The position numbers were made by a program, and so were the translations under genes. A stretch of DNA of 64,000 nt from Emticicia aquatilis (lineage in GTDB: Bacteria; Bacteroidota; Bacteroidia; Cytophagales; Spirosomataceae): assembly GCF_014644295.1 (NCBI RefSeq), contig NZ_BMKK01000005.1:372001-436000 (forward strand). The letters run 5' to 3'. Below are positions 56,157-64,000 of the stretch, in pieces (positions within the stretch are counted from its first letter, which is position 1; each line of letters starts with the position of its first letter). The notes under the pieces were generated by a model, which was given only the letters and a program-made list of their open reading frames with translations, was not told where the DNA came from and made no database searches.

Positions 56157-57674
56157 CTACCTAAACCCCACAACCAAAGTAACCACTGACTCAGCAGGTA
56201 TTTCAATACTCGTACCTTTAATTTTACTATAAGCTAAGTTCTTATCTTTTGATGTTATGTAGGCATTAATTATTTGATTTTTTGTAAGACTTGGCAGTTC
56301 AATTTGCTGATTTTGGGCAGGATTTACAATCACTACCACCAACTCTTTTGCACTTTTATAGGCCGAAACCATCAAATCTTTATTGTCGGTTTCGATTTTT
56401 ATACGCTGCATTTGTGGTCTGACAAATCTTGAAAAATTACCAAATGCCCAAAGGAGTTTTGAGTCATAAACTTCGGCATCGAATTTATTGCTGTCATTTT
56501 CGCCTTTTACGCCATTATTGGCTACGTAAATCAAGCCATCTTTATAGTCATTGGCACTGACCGAAAGCCACCAATGCCACGCCGAAGCATTAGCGTAAGT
56601 CAAATCGGCATGAATAACTTTGGCTACGTATAAAGCGGTTTTCATGCCTAAATCTTGCCCACCACCTTCAATTTCGCCAGCGTTATCGCCCAAAATACAA
56701 TATTCCGACTGCCAATAATTGATTTTTTGTTGCTGAATTTTAGCCGATAACTCTTGACGTTTACCGATTAGTTCGCTACTCGGAGAAGTCGTAAAATAGC
56801 TATGTCCACAAATCAGTTTTTCGACCGAATTTAAGTTGCCAACGTAGTTTTTGCTCGACTCCGAAAAGAAACTTTCAATCTGATTATCTTGTCCAACTTC
56901 GCTTCGGTTGCTCTTCGATTTGTACAAATAATCAATCTGTGCAGCATCCGAAATCACAACTTTTGTGCTTAGTTTTCGTTCGGTCATTTTTGTGTCGAGT
57001 TTCCGCACTGCCCAAGCCAAATCTTCATTGTTGATGGGCGTTCCTTCCTGCGAGCCAAATCCCGATTTTGATTTTGGCCCCCAATCCCACTGCGGTTCAT
57101 TGAATGGACTGATATAATCGAATTTCAGTTTTGCCGAAACTTCCGCCAGAAAACCAGTAAAATCATCAATTTTGTTTTTATCGAAATTCCAATCTCCCAA
57201 CTTGCCGCTACCAATTGCTAAGCCATTTTTTGTCATCGAAACTGGGGCAGAATTCAAGAAACCCAGCGTAAAATCTACGCCGTTGCGTTTGGCTGCTTCC
57301 AAAAACCATTGTTGGCCACGTTGTTTGTTCCAGTTATATTTTCCATTCTCTAAAAAGCACTCGGCTCTACGCCATTCGTTCGTGATTTTGCTATCAATTC
57401 CTTGTTCTGTACTGCCCGCACCGATGTTAAATCTCCACATCGAAAGCCCAATTCCTTTTGGATTTCCTGCTTGGTCGAGTTCTTTGCTAAATAAAAGACT
57501 CGCAATTTTTTCTCGCTTTTCGACAGGATAATTTTCTCCCACCATCTGCATCGACCAGCAATCCGATGCCCCAAAACTGTGAATCGTTTGGTAGGTAGTT
57601 TTTGTGTCTATTTTTAGTTTTTGAGAGAAACTGATTTGAGAAATAAATAAGAGAGAGACGAATAATTGCTTCAT
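56157..57674 (-). CDS. Secreted glycoside hydrolase family 30-like
   Basis: The 505-residue protein has a signal peptide (MKQLFVSLLFISQISFSQ), then a GH30-type TIM barrel with flanking beta-domain. Features are GLSMWRFNIGAGSTEQG, FDYISPFNEPQWDWGPKS with the acid/base Glu and YWQSEYCILGDN with the nucleophile Glu. GH30 enzymes act on xylan, beta-1,6-galactan or glucan; the subfamily is not clear. The C-terminal strand region (AKELVVVIVNPAQNQQIELP) fits the side domain. No polysaccharide utilisation genes are close. Confidence 0.88.
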   Translation of the reverse strand: MKQLFVSLLFISQISFSQKLKIDTKTTYQTIHSFGASDCWSMQMVGENYPVEKREKIASLLFSKELDQAGNPKGIGLSMWRFNIGAGSTEQGIDSKITNEWRRAECFLENGKYNWNKQRGQQWFLEAAKRNGVDFTLGFLNSAPVSMTKNGLAIGSGKLGDWNFDKNKIDDFTGFLAEVSAKLKFDYISPFNEPQWDWGPKSKSGFGSQEGTPINNEDLAWAVRKLDTKMTERKLSTKVVISDAAQIDYLYKSKSNRSEVGQDNQIESFFSESSKNYVGNLNSVEKLICGHSYFTTSPSSELIGKRQELSAKIQQQKINYWQSEYCILGDNAGEIEGGGQDLGMKTALYVAKVIHADLTYANASAWHWWLSVSANDYKDGLIYVANNGVKGENDSNKFDAEVYDSKLLWAFGNFSRFVRPQMQRIKIETDNKDLMVSAYKSAKELVVVIVNPAQNQQIELPSLTKNQIINAYITSKDKNLAYSKIKGTSIEIPAESVVTLVVGFR

Positions 57675-57834
57675 TGGCTTTGGTGAATTGAATAAAATGA
57701 GACTGCAATTATAAGCAAAATCTCATTACTAATTCTTAATCCTTCAAACTCAATATTTCTTCAAACAAAAGAAACTCTATCACCCAAAGTTGTGTTTATA
57801 TTCAGATAAGCTATTTCTATTTCTACCCAAAATT

Positions 57835-59862
57835 ATGCAATACAAACTCGTTTCTGACTACAAACCCACTGGCGACCAACCGCAGGCAATTACCAAGCTC
57901 GTTGAGGGTATCAAAAAAGGCGAACGCTCGCAGGTACTACTTGGCGTAACTGGCTCTGGTAAAACCTTCACGATTGCCAATATGATTGCTCAGCTCGACC
58001 GCCCAATCTTGATTTTGAGTCATAACAAAACGCTGGCGGCCCAACTTTATGGCGAGTTCAAAAGCTTTTTTCCCGAAAATGCCGTCGAATATTTTATTTC
58101 TTATTACGATTATTACCAGCCCGAAGCCTACATTGCCACCACCAATACTTATATAGAAAAAGACCTTTTGGTCAATGAAGAAATCGACAAACTCCGACTT
58201 TCGGCGGTTTCATCGTTGATGTCGGGGCGGCGTGATGTCATTGTAATTGCATCAGTTTCGTGCATCTATGGTGCGGGAAATCCGACCGAAATGAAACGTA
58301 GTATTATTCAGATTGGGGTCGGACAAATCATTTCTCGCAATCAATTCTTGTTTCGTTTGGTCGAAATTCTTTATTCTCGTACCGAAGGCGAATTTATGCG
58401 TGGAAACTTCCGTGTCAAAGGCGACACCGTTGACCTTTACCCAAGTTATGCCGACTTTGCTTTTAGATTTATATTTTTTGGTGATGAAATCGAAGAAATT
58501 CAACGAATCGACCCATCAAATGGCAAAAAACTAAGTTCTGAAAAGCAAATTGCTATTTTCCCAGCCAATTTATTCGTCACTGGTCGAGACGTAATGGCCA
58601 ACGCCATGCACCAAATCCAAGATGAAATGGTGAAGCAAGTAAAATATTTTGAATCTGATGGCCGATTATTGGAAGCTCAACGCATACAAGAACGCACCGA
58701 ATTTGACCTTGAAATGATGCGAGAATTGGGCTACTGCTCAGGTATAGAAAATTATTCTCGTTATTTCGATAACCGTCAAGCGGGGCAACGACCTTTCTGT
58801 TTGCTCGATTATTTCCCCGAAGATTATGTAATGGTAGTGGACGAAAGCCACGCTTCAATTCCACAAATCAGATCCATGTGGGGAGGCGACCGCTCACGTA
58901 AAGAATCTTTGGTTGAATATGGTTTCCGACTTCCATCAGCCATGGATAATCGTCCGTTGAAATTCCAAGAGTTTGAAGAAATGGTTGGTCAAACCGTTTT
59001 TGTAAGTGCCACGCCAGCCGACTACGAAGTACGTTTGACAGATGGCGTTGTTGTAGAACAAATCATTCGTCCAACAGGCTTGCTCGACCCCGAAATTGAG
59101 GTTCGCCCAAGTATCAATCAAATTGATGATTTATTGGAAGAAATCAACGTAAGAGTTCAGCGAAAAGAACGTGTTTTGATTACGACTTTGACCAAACGCA
59201 TGGCCGAAGAATTGAGTAAATATCTCGATAAAGTGGGCATCAAAGGTCGATATATTCACTCAGAAGTAAAAACTTTCGACCGTGTAGAAATCTTGCGTGA
59301 ATTGCGTTTGGGTGTGTTCGATGTGTTGGTGGGTGTAAACTTATTGCGTGAAGGTCTCGATTTGCCCGAGGTATCGCTCGTGGCCATTATGGATGCCGAC
59401 AAAGAAGGTTTCTTGCGTGATATTCGCTCTTTGATTCAGACCATTGGTCGTGCCGCACGTAATGAAAACGGCAAGGTTTTGATGTATGCCGATAGAATTA
59501 CAGGCTCAATGCAGAAAGCTATTGATGAAACCAATCGTCGCCGAGCCATTCAGATGGAATACAATGCCGATAACGGTATTACGCCAAAAACTATCTTCAA
59601 ATCGAGAGAAGCCATTATGGAACAAACTTCGATTGCCGACAGCAAGGCCACAACCAAGATGTATTACAACGAGCCTGAGCAAATTTCGATTGCTGCCGAC
59701 CCAATTGTGGGCTACATGACCAAACCACAGCTTGAAAAACTCATAGAAGAAACCCAAAGAAAAATGGAGCGTGCCGCCAAAGATTTGGATTTCTTAGAAG
59801 CAGCTCGATTTAGAGATGAAATAGTGCAGTTGAGAGAGAAGATAAAAACCCCTAACCAGTAA
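57835..59862 (+). CDS. uvrB: Excinuclease ABC subunit B
   Basis: The 675 residues match UvrB: Walker A GVTGSGKT (37-44), the beta-hairpin region (YYDYYQPEAYIATTNTYIEK), DESHASIPQ for Walker B, helicase motifs ATPADYE and LLREGLDLPEVSLV and QTIGRAARN, and a C-terminal UVR motif (LEKLIEETQRKMERAAKDLD). It verifies DNA damage and loads UvrC in nucleotide excision repair. ATG 57835 gives MQYKLVSDYKPTGDQPQAI, the standard start. A repeat-flanked terminator follows. Confidence 0.97.
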   Translation: MQYKLVSDYKPTGDQPQAITKLVEGIKKGERSQVLLGVTGSGKTFTIANMIAQLDRPILILSHNKTLAAQLYGEFKSFFPENAVEYFISYYDYYQPEAYIATTNTYIEKDLLVNEEIDKLRLSAVSSLMSGRRDVIVIASVSCIYGAGNPTEMKRSIIQIGVGQIISRNQFLFRLVEILYSRTEGEFMRGNFRVKGDTVDLYPSYADFAFRFIFFGDEIEEIQRIDPSNGKKLSSEKQIAIFPANLFVTGRDVMANAMHQIQDEMVKQVKYFESDGRLLEAQRIQERTEFDLEMMRELGYCSGIENYSRYFDNRQAGQRPFCLLDYFPEDYVMVVDESHASIPQIRSMWGGDRSRKESLVEYGFRLPSAMDNRPLKFQEFEEMVGQTVFVSATPADYEVRLTDGVVVEQIIRPTGLLDPEIEVRPSINQIDDLLEEINVRVQRKERVLITTLTKRMAEELSKYLDKVGIKGRYIHSEVKTFDRVEILRELRLGVFDVLVGVNLLREGLDLPEVSLVAIMDADKEGFLRDIRSLIQTIGRAARNENGKVLMYADRITGSMQKAIDETNRRRAIQMEYNADNGITPKTIFKSREAIMEQTSIADSKATTKMYYNEPEQISIAADPIVGYMTKPQLEKLIEETQRKMERAAKDLDFLEAARFRDEIVQLREKIKTPNQ

Positions 59863-59866
59863 CGAC

Positions 59867-59969
59867 TGCCGCCCTAAAGGGGGATAAAAGTAAGTTCAAG
59901 AGTTGTTTTAACTCTTGAACTTACAAAAAATCGTAGAAACAGAAACTCCCCTTTAGGGGCGGGGGGTGA
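59867..59969. repeat. CCCTAAAGGGGG inverted pair flanking a terminator
   Basis: A left copy (TGCCGCCCTAAAGGGGGAT, 59867-59885) and an inverted right copy (ACTCCCCTTTAGGGGCGGGG and following, 59945-59969) enclose a 15-base perfect hairpin (59890-59924). The last repeat base adjoins the ssb stop. Confidence 0.82.
59890..59924. terminator. Terminator between uvrB and ssb
   Basis: A perfect 15-base stem (GTAAGTTCAAGAGTT / AACTCTTGAACTTAC) with loop GTTTT separates the convergent genes. Confidence 0.82.
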
Positions 59970-60449
59970 TTAAAACGGCAAATCATCGCTATTTCCACCA
60001 GCTAAATCGGGTGGCGGTGGCATCGGAACTGGAGCTGCTTTTGGAGCATAATTATTCGAGCTACCGCTGTTTCCAGCATAAGACGATTGTCCGCCCGATT
60101 CCGTTGATTCACCACCACGACGTCCGCCAACTAACTGCAATGTATTTGCTCTGATTTTCACGGTAGTTCTTTCTATATTCTCTTTATCAGTCCATTTTTC
60201 GGTTCTGATACGTCCCTCAATGTAAGCCGTGTCACCTTTTTTCAGGTATTGTTCGGCAATATTTGCCAAATTATCCCAAAGTTCAATTCTGTGCCATTCG
60301 GTTTGCTCAACACGCACCCCTTCTTTATTATTATAACTTTCTGAGGTGGCAATACTAAAAGTCACTACTTTACCTCCACTCGGAAGCGTTCTGACTTCGG
60401 GGTCTGAGCCAAGATTCCCCAATAAAATCACCTTATTTACTCCAGCCAT
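59970..60449 (-). CDS. ssb: Single-stranded DNA-binding protein
   Basis: The 159 residues comprise an OB fold (about 1-110: NKVILLGNLGSDPEVRTLPS, EWHRIELWDNLANIAEQYLK, AYIEGRIRTEKW) and a Gly/Ser/Pro-rich tail ending in the DDLPF tip that recruits repair proteins. It covers single-stranded DNA in replication and repair. It is cotranscribed with mutY (60 bases apart). In some Bacteroidota it is followed by gld genes, which are absent here. Confidence 0.97.
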   Translation of the reverse strand: MAGVNKVILLGNLGSDPEVRTLPSGGKVVTFSIATSESYNNKEGVRVEQTEWHRIELWDNLANIAEQYLKKGDTAYIEGRIRTEKWTDKENIERTTVKIRANTLQLVGGRRGGESTESGGQSSYAGNSGSSNNYAPKAAPVPMPPPPDLAGGNSDDLPF

Positions 60450-60509
60450 TTTATATAAAATTGTTTAAAGATTGTTACGTAAATTTAACAAAAACTCGAT
60501 ACATCACAA

Positions 60510-61574
60510 CTACTTCTTTGCCGAAAACCACGCACCTTTCAAATACTTTTCAATCAAAATCGGCTTTGGCAAAGCCTCTACTTCATCTAACGAATAAAAC
60601 TCATATCCCGCAGGAGCAGTAACCTCTTCATTCAGTACAATGTGCCAAAACCTCGCCTCAATTCGTTGATGAGTTAGAATATGCTTGATGCTTTCAGAAT
60701 ATCCCTTAATTATTGCTTTCGACAGAACTTTGTTCAAAAAGTCATCATTGATTTCGTCCAATTCCAAAAGTTTTTCTTCGTTTTCAACCAAATAAAAATC
60801 ATTCAGTCCAGTCCAAATATCACCTTCGGGGCGTTGGTGCATCAGAAAACTACCGTTTTGTTCAATGACAAAATAATCAAAGAAACGATTCCGCACTTTC
60901 ACTTTTTTTGATTTTATCGGTAAAATCGCCTGCATTCCTTTGGCATTCGCCACGCACGATTCGGCAAACACACAAAACATACAATCAGGATTGGCTGGTG
61001 TGCAGTGAATCGCCCCAAATTCCATAATTGCCTGATTATAAACACTTGGCGACTCAGCCGAAATCAATTCATTGGCCAATTCCCCGAAAACTTTCTTTGC
61101 CTCATGACTCGAAATATCGGTCTCAACACCAAAAACTCTCGCCAGAACCCTGTACACATTTCCATCAACCACCGCTACTTTTTCATCAAACGCAAACGAA
61201 GCAATTGCTGCCGCCGTATAAGGCCCAATACCTTTTAGTTTTAGTAACCCAGCATAAGTATTCGGAAAAACTCCATCAAAATCATTTACCACAATTTTGG
61301 CCGTAGCGTGCATATTTCTCACCCTCGAATAATAACCCAAACCTTGCCAAAGCCGTAGCACTTCCTGCTCATCGGCACTTGCTAAGTCCACGATGGTTGG
61401 GTAATTTTCTACAAATTTTTCATAATATGGCGAACCTTGTGCCACCCGAGTTTGTTGGAGAATCACCTCCGAAAGCCAAATTTTATATGGGTCTTTGGTT
61501 TTTCGCCACGGCAAGTCCCTCTTTTTTGTGTGGTACCAAGCAATCAGAGCCTCAGAAAAAACATTTGTTTCCAA
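60510..61574 (-). CDS. mutY: A/G-specific adenine glycosylase
   Basis: The 354 residues match MutY. The catalytic Glu is E36 in LSEVILQQTRV; the helix-hairpin-helix and Asp are in LKGIGPYTAAAIASFAFDEK and VVDGNVYRVLARVF. The iron-sulfur loop CX6CX2CX5C is complete as CTPANPDCMFCVFAESC. The C-terminal Nudix-like domain (from about 235) recognises 8-oxoguanine. It removes adenine opposite 8-oxoG. It lies head-to-head with the HU gene. Confidence 0.96.
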   Translation of the reverse strand: METNVFSEALIAWYHTKKRDLPWRKTKDPYKIWLSEVILQQTRVAQGSPYYEKFVENYPTIVDLASADEQEVLRLWQGLGYYSRVRNMHATAKIVVNDFDGVFPNTYAGLLKLKGIGPYTAAAIASFAFDEKVAVVDGNVYRVLARVFGVETDISSHEAKKVFGELANELISAESPSVYNQAIMEFGAIHCTPANPDCMFCVFAESCVANAKGMQAILPIKSKKVKVRNRFFDYFVIEQNGSFLMHQRPEGDIWTGLNDFYLVENEEKLLELDEINDDFLNKVLSKAIIKGYSESIKHILTHQRIEARFWHIVLNEEVTAPAGYEFYSLDEVEALPKPILIEKYLKGAWFSAKK

Positions 61575-61693
61575 TTTTTATAGAAGTTTGATGGTGTTTT
61601 ATCGAAAAAATATTGTCTAAAAAGCACTCTTTGCCACCAATATATTTTGTAACTAACTAATTATGAAGTAATTACAAAAAAAAAGTTTAAAAC

Positions 61694-61728
61694 TTTTTGG
61701 CAGAGTCTTTATAAATCCGCTATCTTTG
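61694..61728 (+). promoter_or_regulatory. Promoter of the HU gene
   Basis: TTTTTG (61694-61699) and TATCTTTG (61721-61728) are 21 bases apart, a near-perfect Bacteroidota promoter. It leaves a ~130-base leader before the GTG start. Confidence 0.85.
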
Positions 61729-61866
61729 CAAACCCAAAAACAAACCAAAGAGTTTGAATGTATCAAAGTGAAGTTTTCAAGACTGAAAATTTTGGTGTAA
61801 AAATTGTTGTATTTCACCTTGGTATTTTTTGAAAGTTAATTGATAATCTAAATAAACGTTTTAATC

Positions 61867-62151
61867 GTGACTAAAGCAGAAGTTATCGTTGCAATTGCCG
61901 ACAAAACTGGCGTGGACAAAGCAAGTGTATCCACAACACTTGAATCATTTTTTGAAATTGTAAAGGACACATTGGCACAAGGCGATGCAGTTTATGTGAG
62001 AGGGTTCGGAAGTTTCGTAAATAAGCACAGAGCAGCCAAAAAAGCTCGTAATATTTCGGCAAAAACTACCGTTATGGTTCCTGCTCATTCGGTTCCAGGT
62101 TTCAAACCAGCCAAAGAATTTACTGAACAAGTAAAAGCATCAGTAAAATAA
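61867..62151 (+). CDS. HU-family DNA-binding protein
   Basis: The 94 residues match HU/IHF: TKAEVIVAIADKTGVDKASV, then LESFFEIVKDTLAQGDAVYV and RGFGSFVNKHRAAKKARNIS with the DNA-contacting arm around FGSF...R. The protein bends and compacts DNA as a dimer. The start is GTG at 61867. It follows a strong promoter with a 130-base leader, room enough for regulation. It lies head-to-head with mutY and precedes the TPR gene. Confidence 0.95.
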   Translation: MTKAEVIVAIADKTGVDKASVSTTLESFFEIVKDTLAQGDAVYVRGFGSFVNKHRAAKKARNISAKTTVMVPAHSVPGFKPAKEFTEQVKASVK

Positions 62152-62182
62152 TCTTTTAAGAATATTATGATTCTTTGAATAA

Positions 62183-62217
62183 ATCATGGATAGCCCAACA
62201 ATTTGGCTATCCATGAT
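62183..62217 (+). terminator. Terminator of the HU gene
   Basis: A 13-base perfect stem (ATCATGGATAGCC / GGCTATCCATGAT) follows the HU stop by 32 bases. Confidence 0.8.
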
Positions 62218-62249
62218 GTTCTTTAAGAGTATCATACATTCACAAAAAC

Positions 62250-63089
62250 ATGAAAAAAAACTTCATCATTCTGATTGTCATTGCGGTAGCCCTCACGGGC
62301 TTTCTTTATTCTCGCCCAAAGGTAGTCGTGAAAGACGAAGCTAAAGCGAATAGAGATAAGGTGTCGGAAACAAAGTCGGACGAAAAACATTCCGACGACG
62401 ATGGCCACGACCACAGCGAGACTTCTCAAGCACCTAAATTATCGGCCGAACAAGAAAAACAATTAGCCGCACTGAAACAAAAACTGGCTTCGGCAAGCGA
62501 TAAAAACCCTTTGTACGAGCAAATCGCACAGGTATTTATCAATGCCAATCGTTTTGATAGTGCCGCAGTTTATGCCGAAAAAATAGCCATCGCCAACCCA
62601 AGCACCGAAAACTGGATGCGAGCTGGCGACACTTATTATCAAGCATTTACGTTGTCGCTCCGCCAAGAAAATGTGGCTAACTACGCCGAAAAAACTCGTG
62701 CGTGTTACCAAAAAGTATTGGAGAAAAACCCACGACAACTACAAGCCAAAACAAATTTGGCAATGACCTACGTACAGTCAGACTCGCCAATGCAGGCAAT
62801 CATGATGCTTCGTGAAGTAATTACCGAAGAACCAAACTTTGAGCCAGCTTTGATGAATCTGGGCGTACTTTCGATGCAATCGGGACAATACGATAAAGCC
62901 GCCGACCGCTTCAGACAGGTTATCCGAATCAACCCAAATAATTTCAATGCACTATTGGGATTAGGGTATAGTTTAATCGAATTGAAGGAAAAATCGCAAG
63001 CAAAAATTATTTTTGAAGATTTAAAGAAAAAAGTAAAAGAGCCAACTTTATTAGAAGAAGTAAATAAGGCTTTGGAGAGTTTAAAATAA
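62250..63089 (+). CDS. TPR protein with N-terminal membrane anchor
   Basis: The 279 residues start with a membrane helix (FIILIVIAVALTGFLYS), an acidic His/Asp-rich segment (KHSDDDGHDHSE) and three to four tetratricopeptide units from about residue 80 (KNPLYEQIAQVFINANRFDS, NWMRAGDTYYQAFT, ALMNLGVLSMQSGQYDKAAD, ALLGLGYSLIELKEKSQAKI). TPR arrays scaffold protein complexes. The anchor places it on the periplasmic side of the inner membrane. The promoter of the next operon begins inside the 3' end of this gene. Confidence 0.85.
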   Translation: MKKNFIILIVIAVALTGFLYSRPKVVVKDEAKANRDKVSETKSDEKHSDDDGHDHSETSQAPKLSAEQEKQLAALKQKLASASDKNPLYEQIAQVFINANRFDSAAVYAEKIAIANPSTENWMRAGDTYYQAFTLSLRQENVANYAEKTRACYQKVLEKNPRQLQAKTNLAMTYVQSDSPMQAIMMLREVITEEPNFEPALMNLGVLSMQSGQYDKAADRFRQVIRINPNNFNALLGLGYSLIELKEKSQAKIIFEDLKKKVKEPTLLEEVNKALESLK

Positions 63090-63102
63090 TTTGTTATCTT
63101 TG
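63071..63102 (+). promoter_or_regulatory. Promoter of the COX24-like mini-gene and RNase G
   Basis: TTTG (63071-63074) and TATCTTTG (63095-63102) are separated by 20 bases, a near-perfect Bacteroidota promoter. The -33 element lies inside the TPR coding sequence. Confidence 0.85.
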
Positions 63103-63122
63103 CGGTTCGATAAAAGCCTCGT

Positions 63123-63259
63123 CACCCCAAACCCCTAAAGGGGAGCGACGAAAAACAAAGGAAAATGCTTCTGGCCCAAAAACAGGTTAGAAAAATATAT
63201 TAAGTTTATAATTATTAATTAAAAATATACTTTCACTCCCCTTTAGGGGTTGGGGGTTT
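63123..63259. repeat. CCCCTAAAGGGG inverted pair in the leader of the mini-gene
   Basis: CACCCCAAACCCCTAAAGGG followed by GAGCG (63123-63147) and an inverted copy with a 16-base identical core ACTCCCCTTTAGGGGTT (63235-63251), extended to 63259, enclose ~87 bases of AT-rich sequence. Together they form the 137-base leader segment before the start at 63274. Confidence 0.82.
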
Positions 63260-63273
63260 AAATTATTACTATC

Positions 63274-63363
63274 ATGCCTTGCGGAAAAAAAAGAAAAGGT
63301 CATAAAATGGCCACGCACAAAAGAAAGAAGCGTCTTAGAAAGAATCGTCATAAGAAAAAATAA
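63274..63363 (+). CDS. 29-residue basic protein, COX24/AURKAIP1-like
   Basis: The frame reads MPCGKKRKGHKMATHKRKKR followed by LRKNRHKKK and then a stop, with 29 residues and a strong positive charge. It resembles the C-terminal motif of the mitochondrial ribosomal protein AURKAIP1 (COX24_C), and small Bacteroidota proteins with that annotation have nearly the same sequence, as far as I can recall. A ribosome-associated role is plausible. It lies in front of the RNase E/G gene (114 bases) and shares its promoter. It was found by reading the sequence directly because the frame is very short. Confidence 0.8.
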   Translation: MPCGKKRKGHKMATHKRKKRLRKNRHKKK

Positions 63364-63477
63364 TTTTTCTTGAGGGTTAATAATCATTCATTACTTAAAG
63401 TAAACTATGATTATTAATCCTCCCCTTTTCATAGTCAAACCTAAACAAGTCATTAACCCCTTGATTCTACCTCAACT

Positions 63478-64000
63478 TTGAGTAACGAATTATATATCAG
63501 TACCACACAGAAAGGTGATAGAATAGCCCTTGTACAAGACAAAAGGCTAATCGAATATCACTTTGACGAGACGGAACATCAGTTTGCCGTCGGAGATATC
63601 TATTTGGGGGTAGTCAAGAAAGTTGTGCAAGGTAATAATGCCGCTTTTGTTGATGTTGGCTATGATAAAGATGGTTTTCTTCACTACAACGAGATTATCT
63701 CGTACAATTCTCTCAACAAATTCGTAAAAGACGTCATTGCCAAACGCCCAGTTAATCTTCGTTTGAAAGGCTTCAAGATGGAACCCGAAATCGAGAAATT
63801 TGGCAAAATCAATGATGTTGTTACGAAAAATACTCCCGTACTCGTACAGGTTGTAAAAGAGCCTATCTCTACCAAAGGCCCACGTCTTTCTTGCGATATT
63901 TCGATTGCAGGACGAAACGTGGTTTTAGTGCCTTTTGGCAATTCAGTTAATATTTCTAAAAAAATCACGAACAAACAAGAGCGTCAGCGACTACACAAAA
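63478..64000 (+). CDS. rng: Ribonuclease E/G, N-terminal part (gene cut by window end)
   Basis: From TTG 63478 the frame is open to the end of the window (174 codons). The product reads SNELYISTTQKGDRIALVQD, then GDIYLGVVKKVVQGNNAAFV and DVGYDKDGFLHYNEI, the S1 and 5'-sensor region of RNase E/G, and ends in VLVPFGNSVNISKKI. The enzyme cleaves single-stranded RNA with a 5'-monophosphate and matures rRNA. The catalytic acidic residues lie downstream, outside the window. A start at TTG follows the family N-terminus; no ATG is near. It is probably in an operon with the COX24-like gene. Confidence 0.92.
   Translation, partial: MSNELYISTTQKGDRIALVQDKRLIEYHFDETEHQFAVGDIYLGVVKKVVQGNNAAFVDVGYDKDGFLHYNEIISYNSLNKFVKDVIAKRPVNLRLKGFKMEPEIEKFGKINDVVTKNTPVLVQVVKEPISTKGPRLSCDISIAGRNVVLVPFGNSVNISKKITNKQERQRLHK

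Noticed and set aside
63187-63387. Minus-strand frame over the mini-gene
   Set aside because: It covers the mini-gene and the repeat region, and shows no protein character, whereas the plus-strand 29-residue frame matches a small known family.
63684-63974. Minus-strand frame near the window end
   Set aside because: It is antisense to the RNase E/G coding sequence, whose plus-strand frame has clear S1-domain motifs.

Overview
The window looks like a chromosomal stretch of a Bacteroidota bacterium, most likely order Cytophagales (Spirosomaceae-like, for example near Emticicia; genus not proven). The reasons are AT-rich DNA, Bacteroidota -7 promoter boxes of the form TAnnTTTG (several with a TTTG about 20 bases upstream), few Shine-Dalgarno sequences, many secreted proteins and lipoproteins, a type B L31 protein, ECF sigma/anti-sigma cassettes, a ComA-like phosphosulfolactate synthase, and the order mutY-ssb / HU / TPR / small basic protein / RNase G. 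I see no rRNA, tRNA, CRISPR array, phage or insertion sequence. The DNA is coding-dense (68 genes called, the first and last cut by the window edges), with short intergenic gaps packed with hairpins.

Region by region. 0-1.1 kb: end of a sensor histidine kinase facing a PIN toxin/antitoxin pair. 1.2-6.9 kb: a coiled-coil membrane protein, a membrane-anchored EEP hydrolase, an ECF sigma/anti-sigma/DUF4097-like cassette, a palindrome cluster and a PAP2-like membrane protein. 7.2-13.3 kb: GNAT with a Cys-rich tail, DMT exporter, L31, a second ECF sigma/anti-sigma/envelope protein cassette and a GH18 chitinase. 13.4-20.3 kb: sugar dehydrogenase plus aldo/keto reductase operon, Crp-type regulator, pyruvate dehydrogenase E1 beta, secreted protein, Nudix hydrolase, MFS transporter. 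20.6-26.1 kb: a plus-strand run of lipoproteins, YCII, GNAT, DUF695, LysE and amidohydrolase. 26.1-31.7 kb: 2-hydroxyacid dehydrogenase with a PorV/PorQ-like barrel, a proline-rich unknown, thymidine kinase, xylulokinase. 31.8-38.6 kb: NFACT/RqcH, DUF1456, lipoprotein, RluF-like synthase, DEAD-box helicase, FAD oxidoreductase. 38.9-44.9 kb: SerC-like aminotransferase, M16 peptidase, glycosyltransferase, DUF2461, pirin, FMN reductase. 45.0-48.5 kb: a five-gene minus-strand operon beginning with a 2Fe-2S thioredoxin-like protein. 48.7-54.4 kb: aroE, exported PPC protein, DedA, ComA, repeat-tailed RluB, pyrophosphatase. 54.7-64 kb: M20 hydrolase, GH30, then uvrB, ssb, mutY, HU, TPR, the COX24-like mini-protein and RNase E/G.

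Most genes are housekeeping or envelope functions. No convincing new defence or biosynthetic system was found. The strongest unusual signals are (i) several families of short dispersed palindromes, some overlapping stop codons or lying directly before start codons, (ii) six 24-residue repeats in the tail of a ribosomal pseudouridine synthase, (iii) a bacterial ComA homologue, (iv) an exported PPC-domain protein, and (v) a 29-residue COX24-like protein transcribed with RNase G from a leader bounded by inverted repeats.
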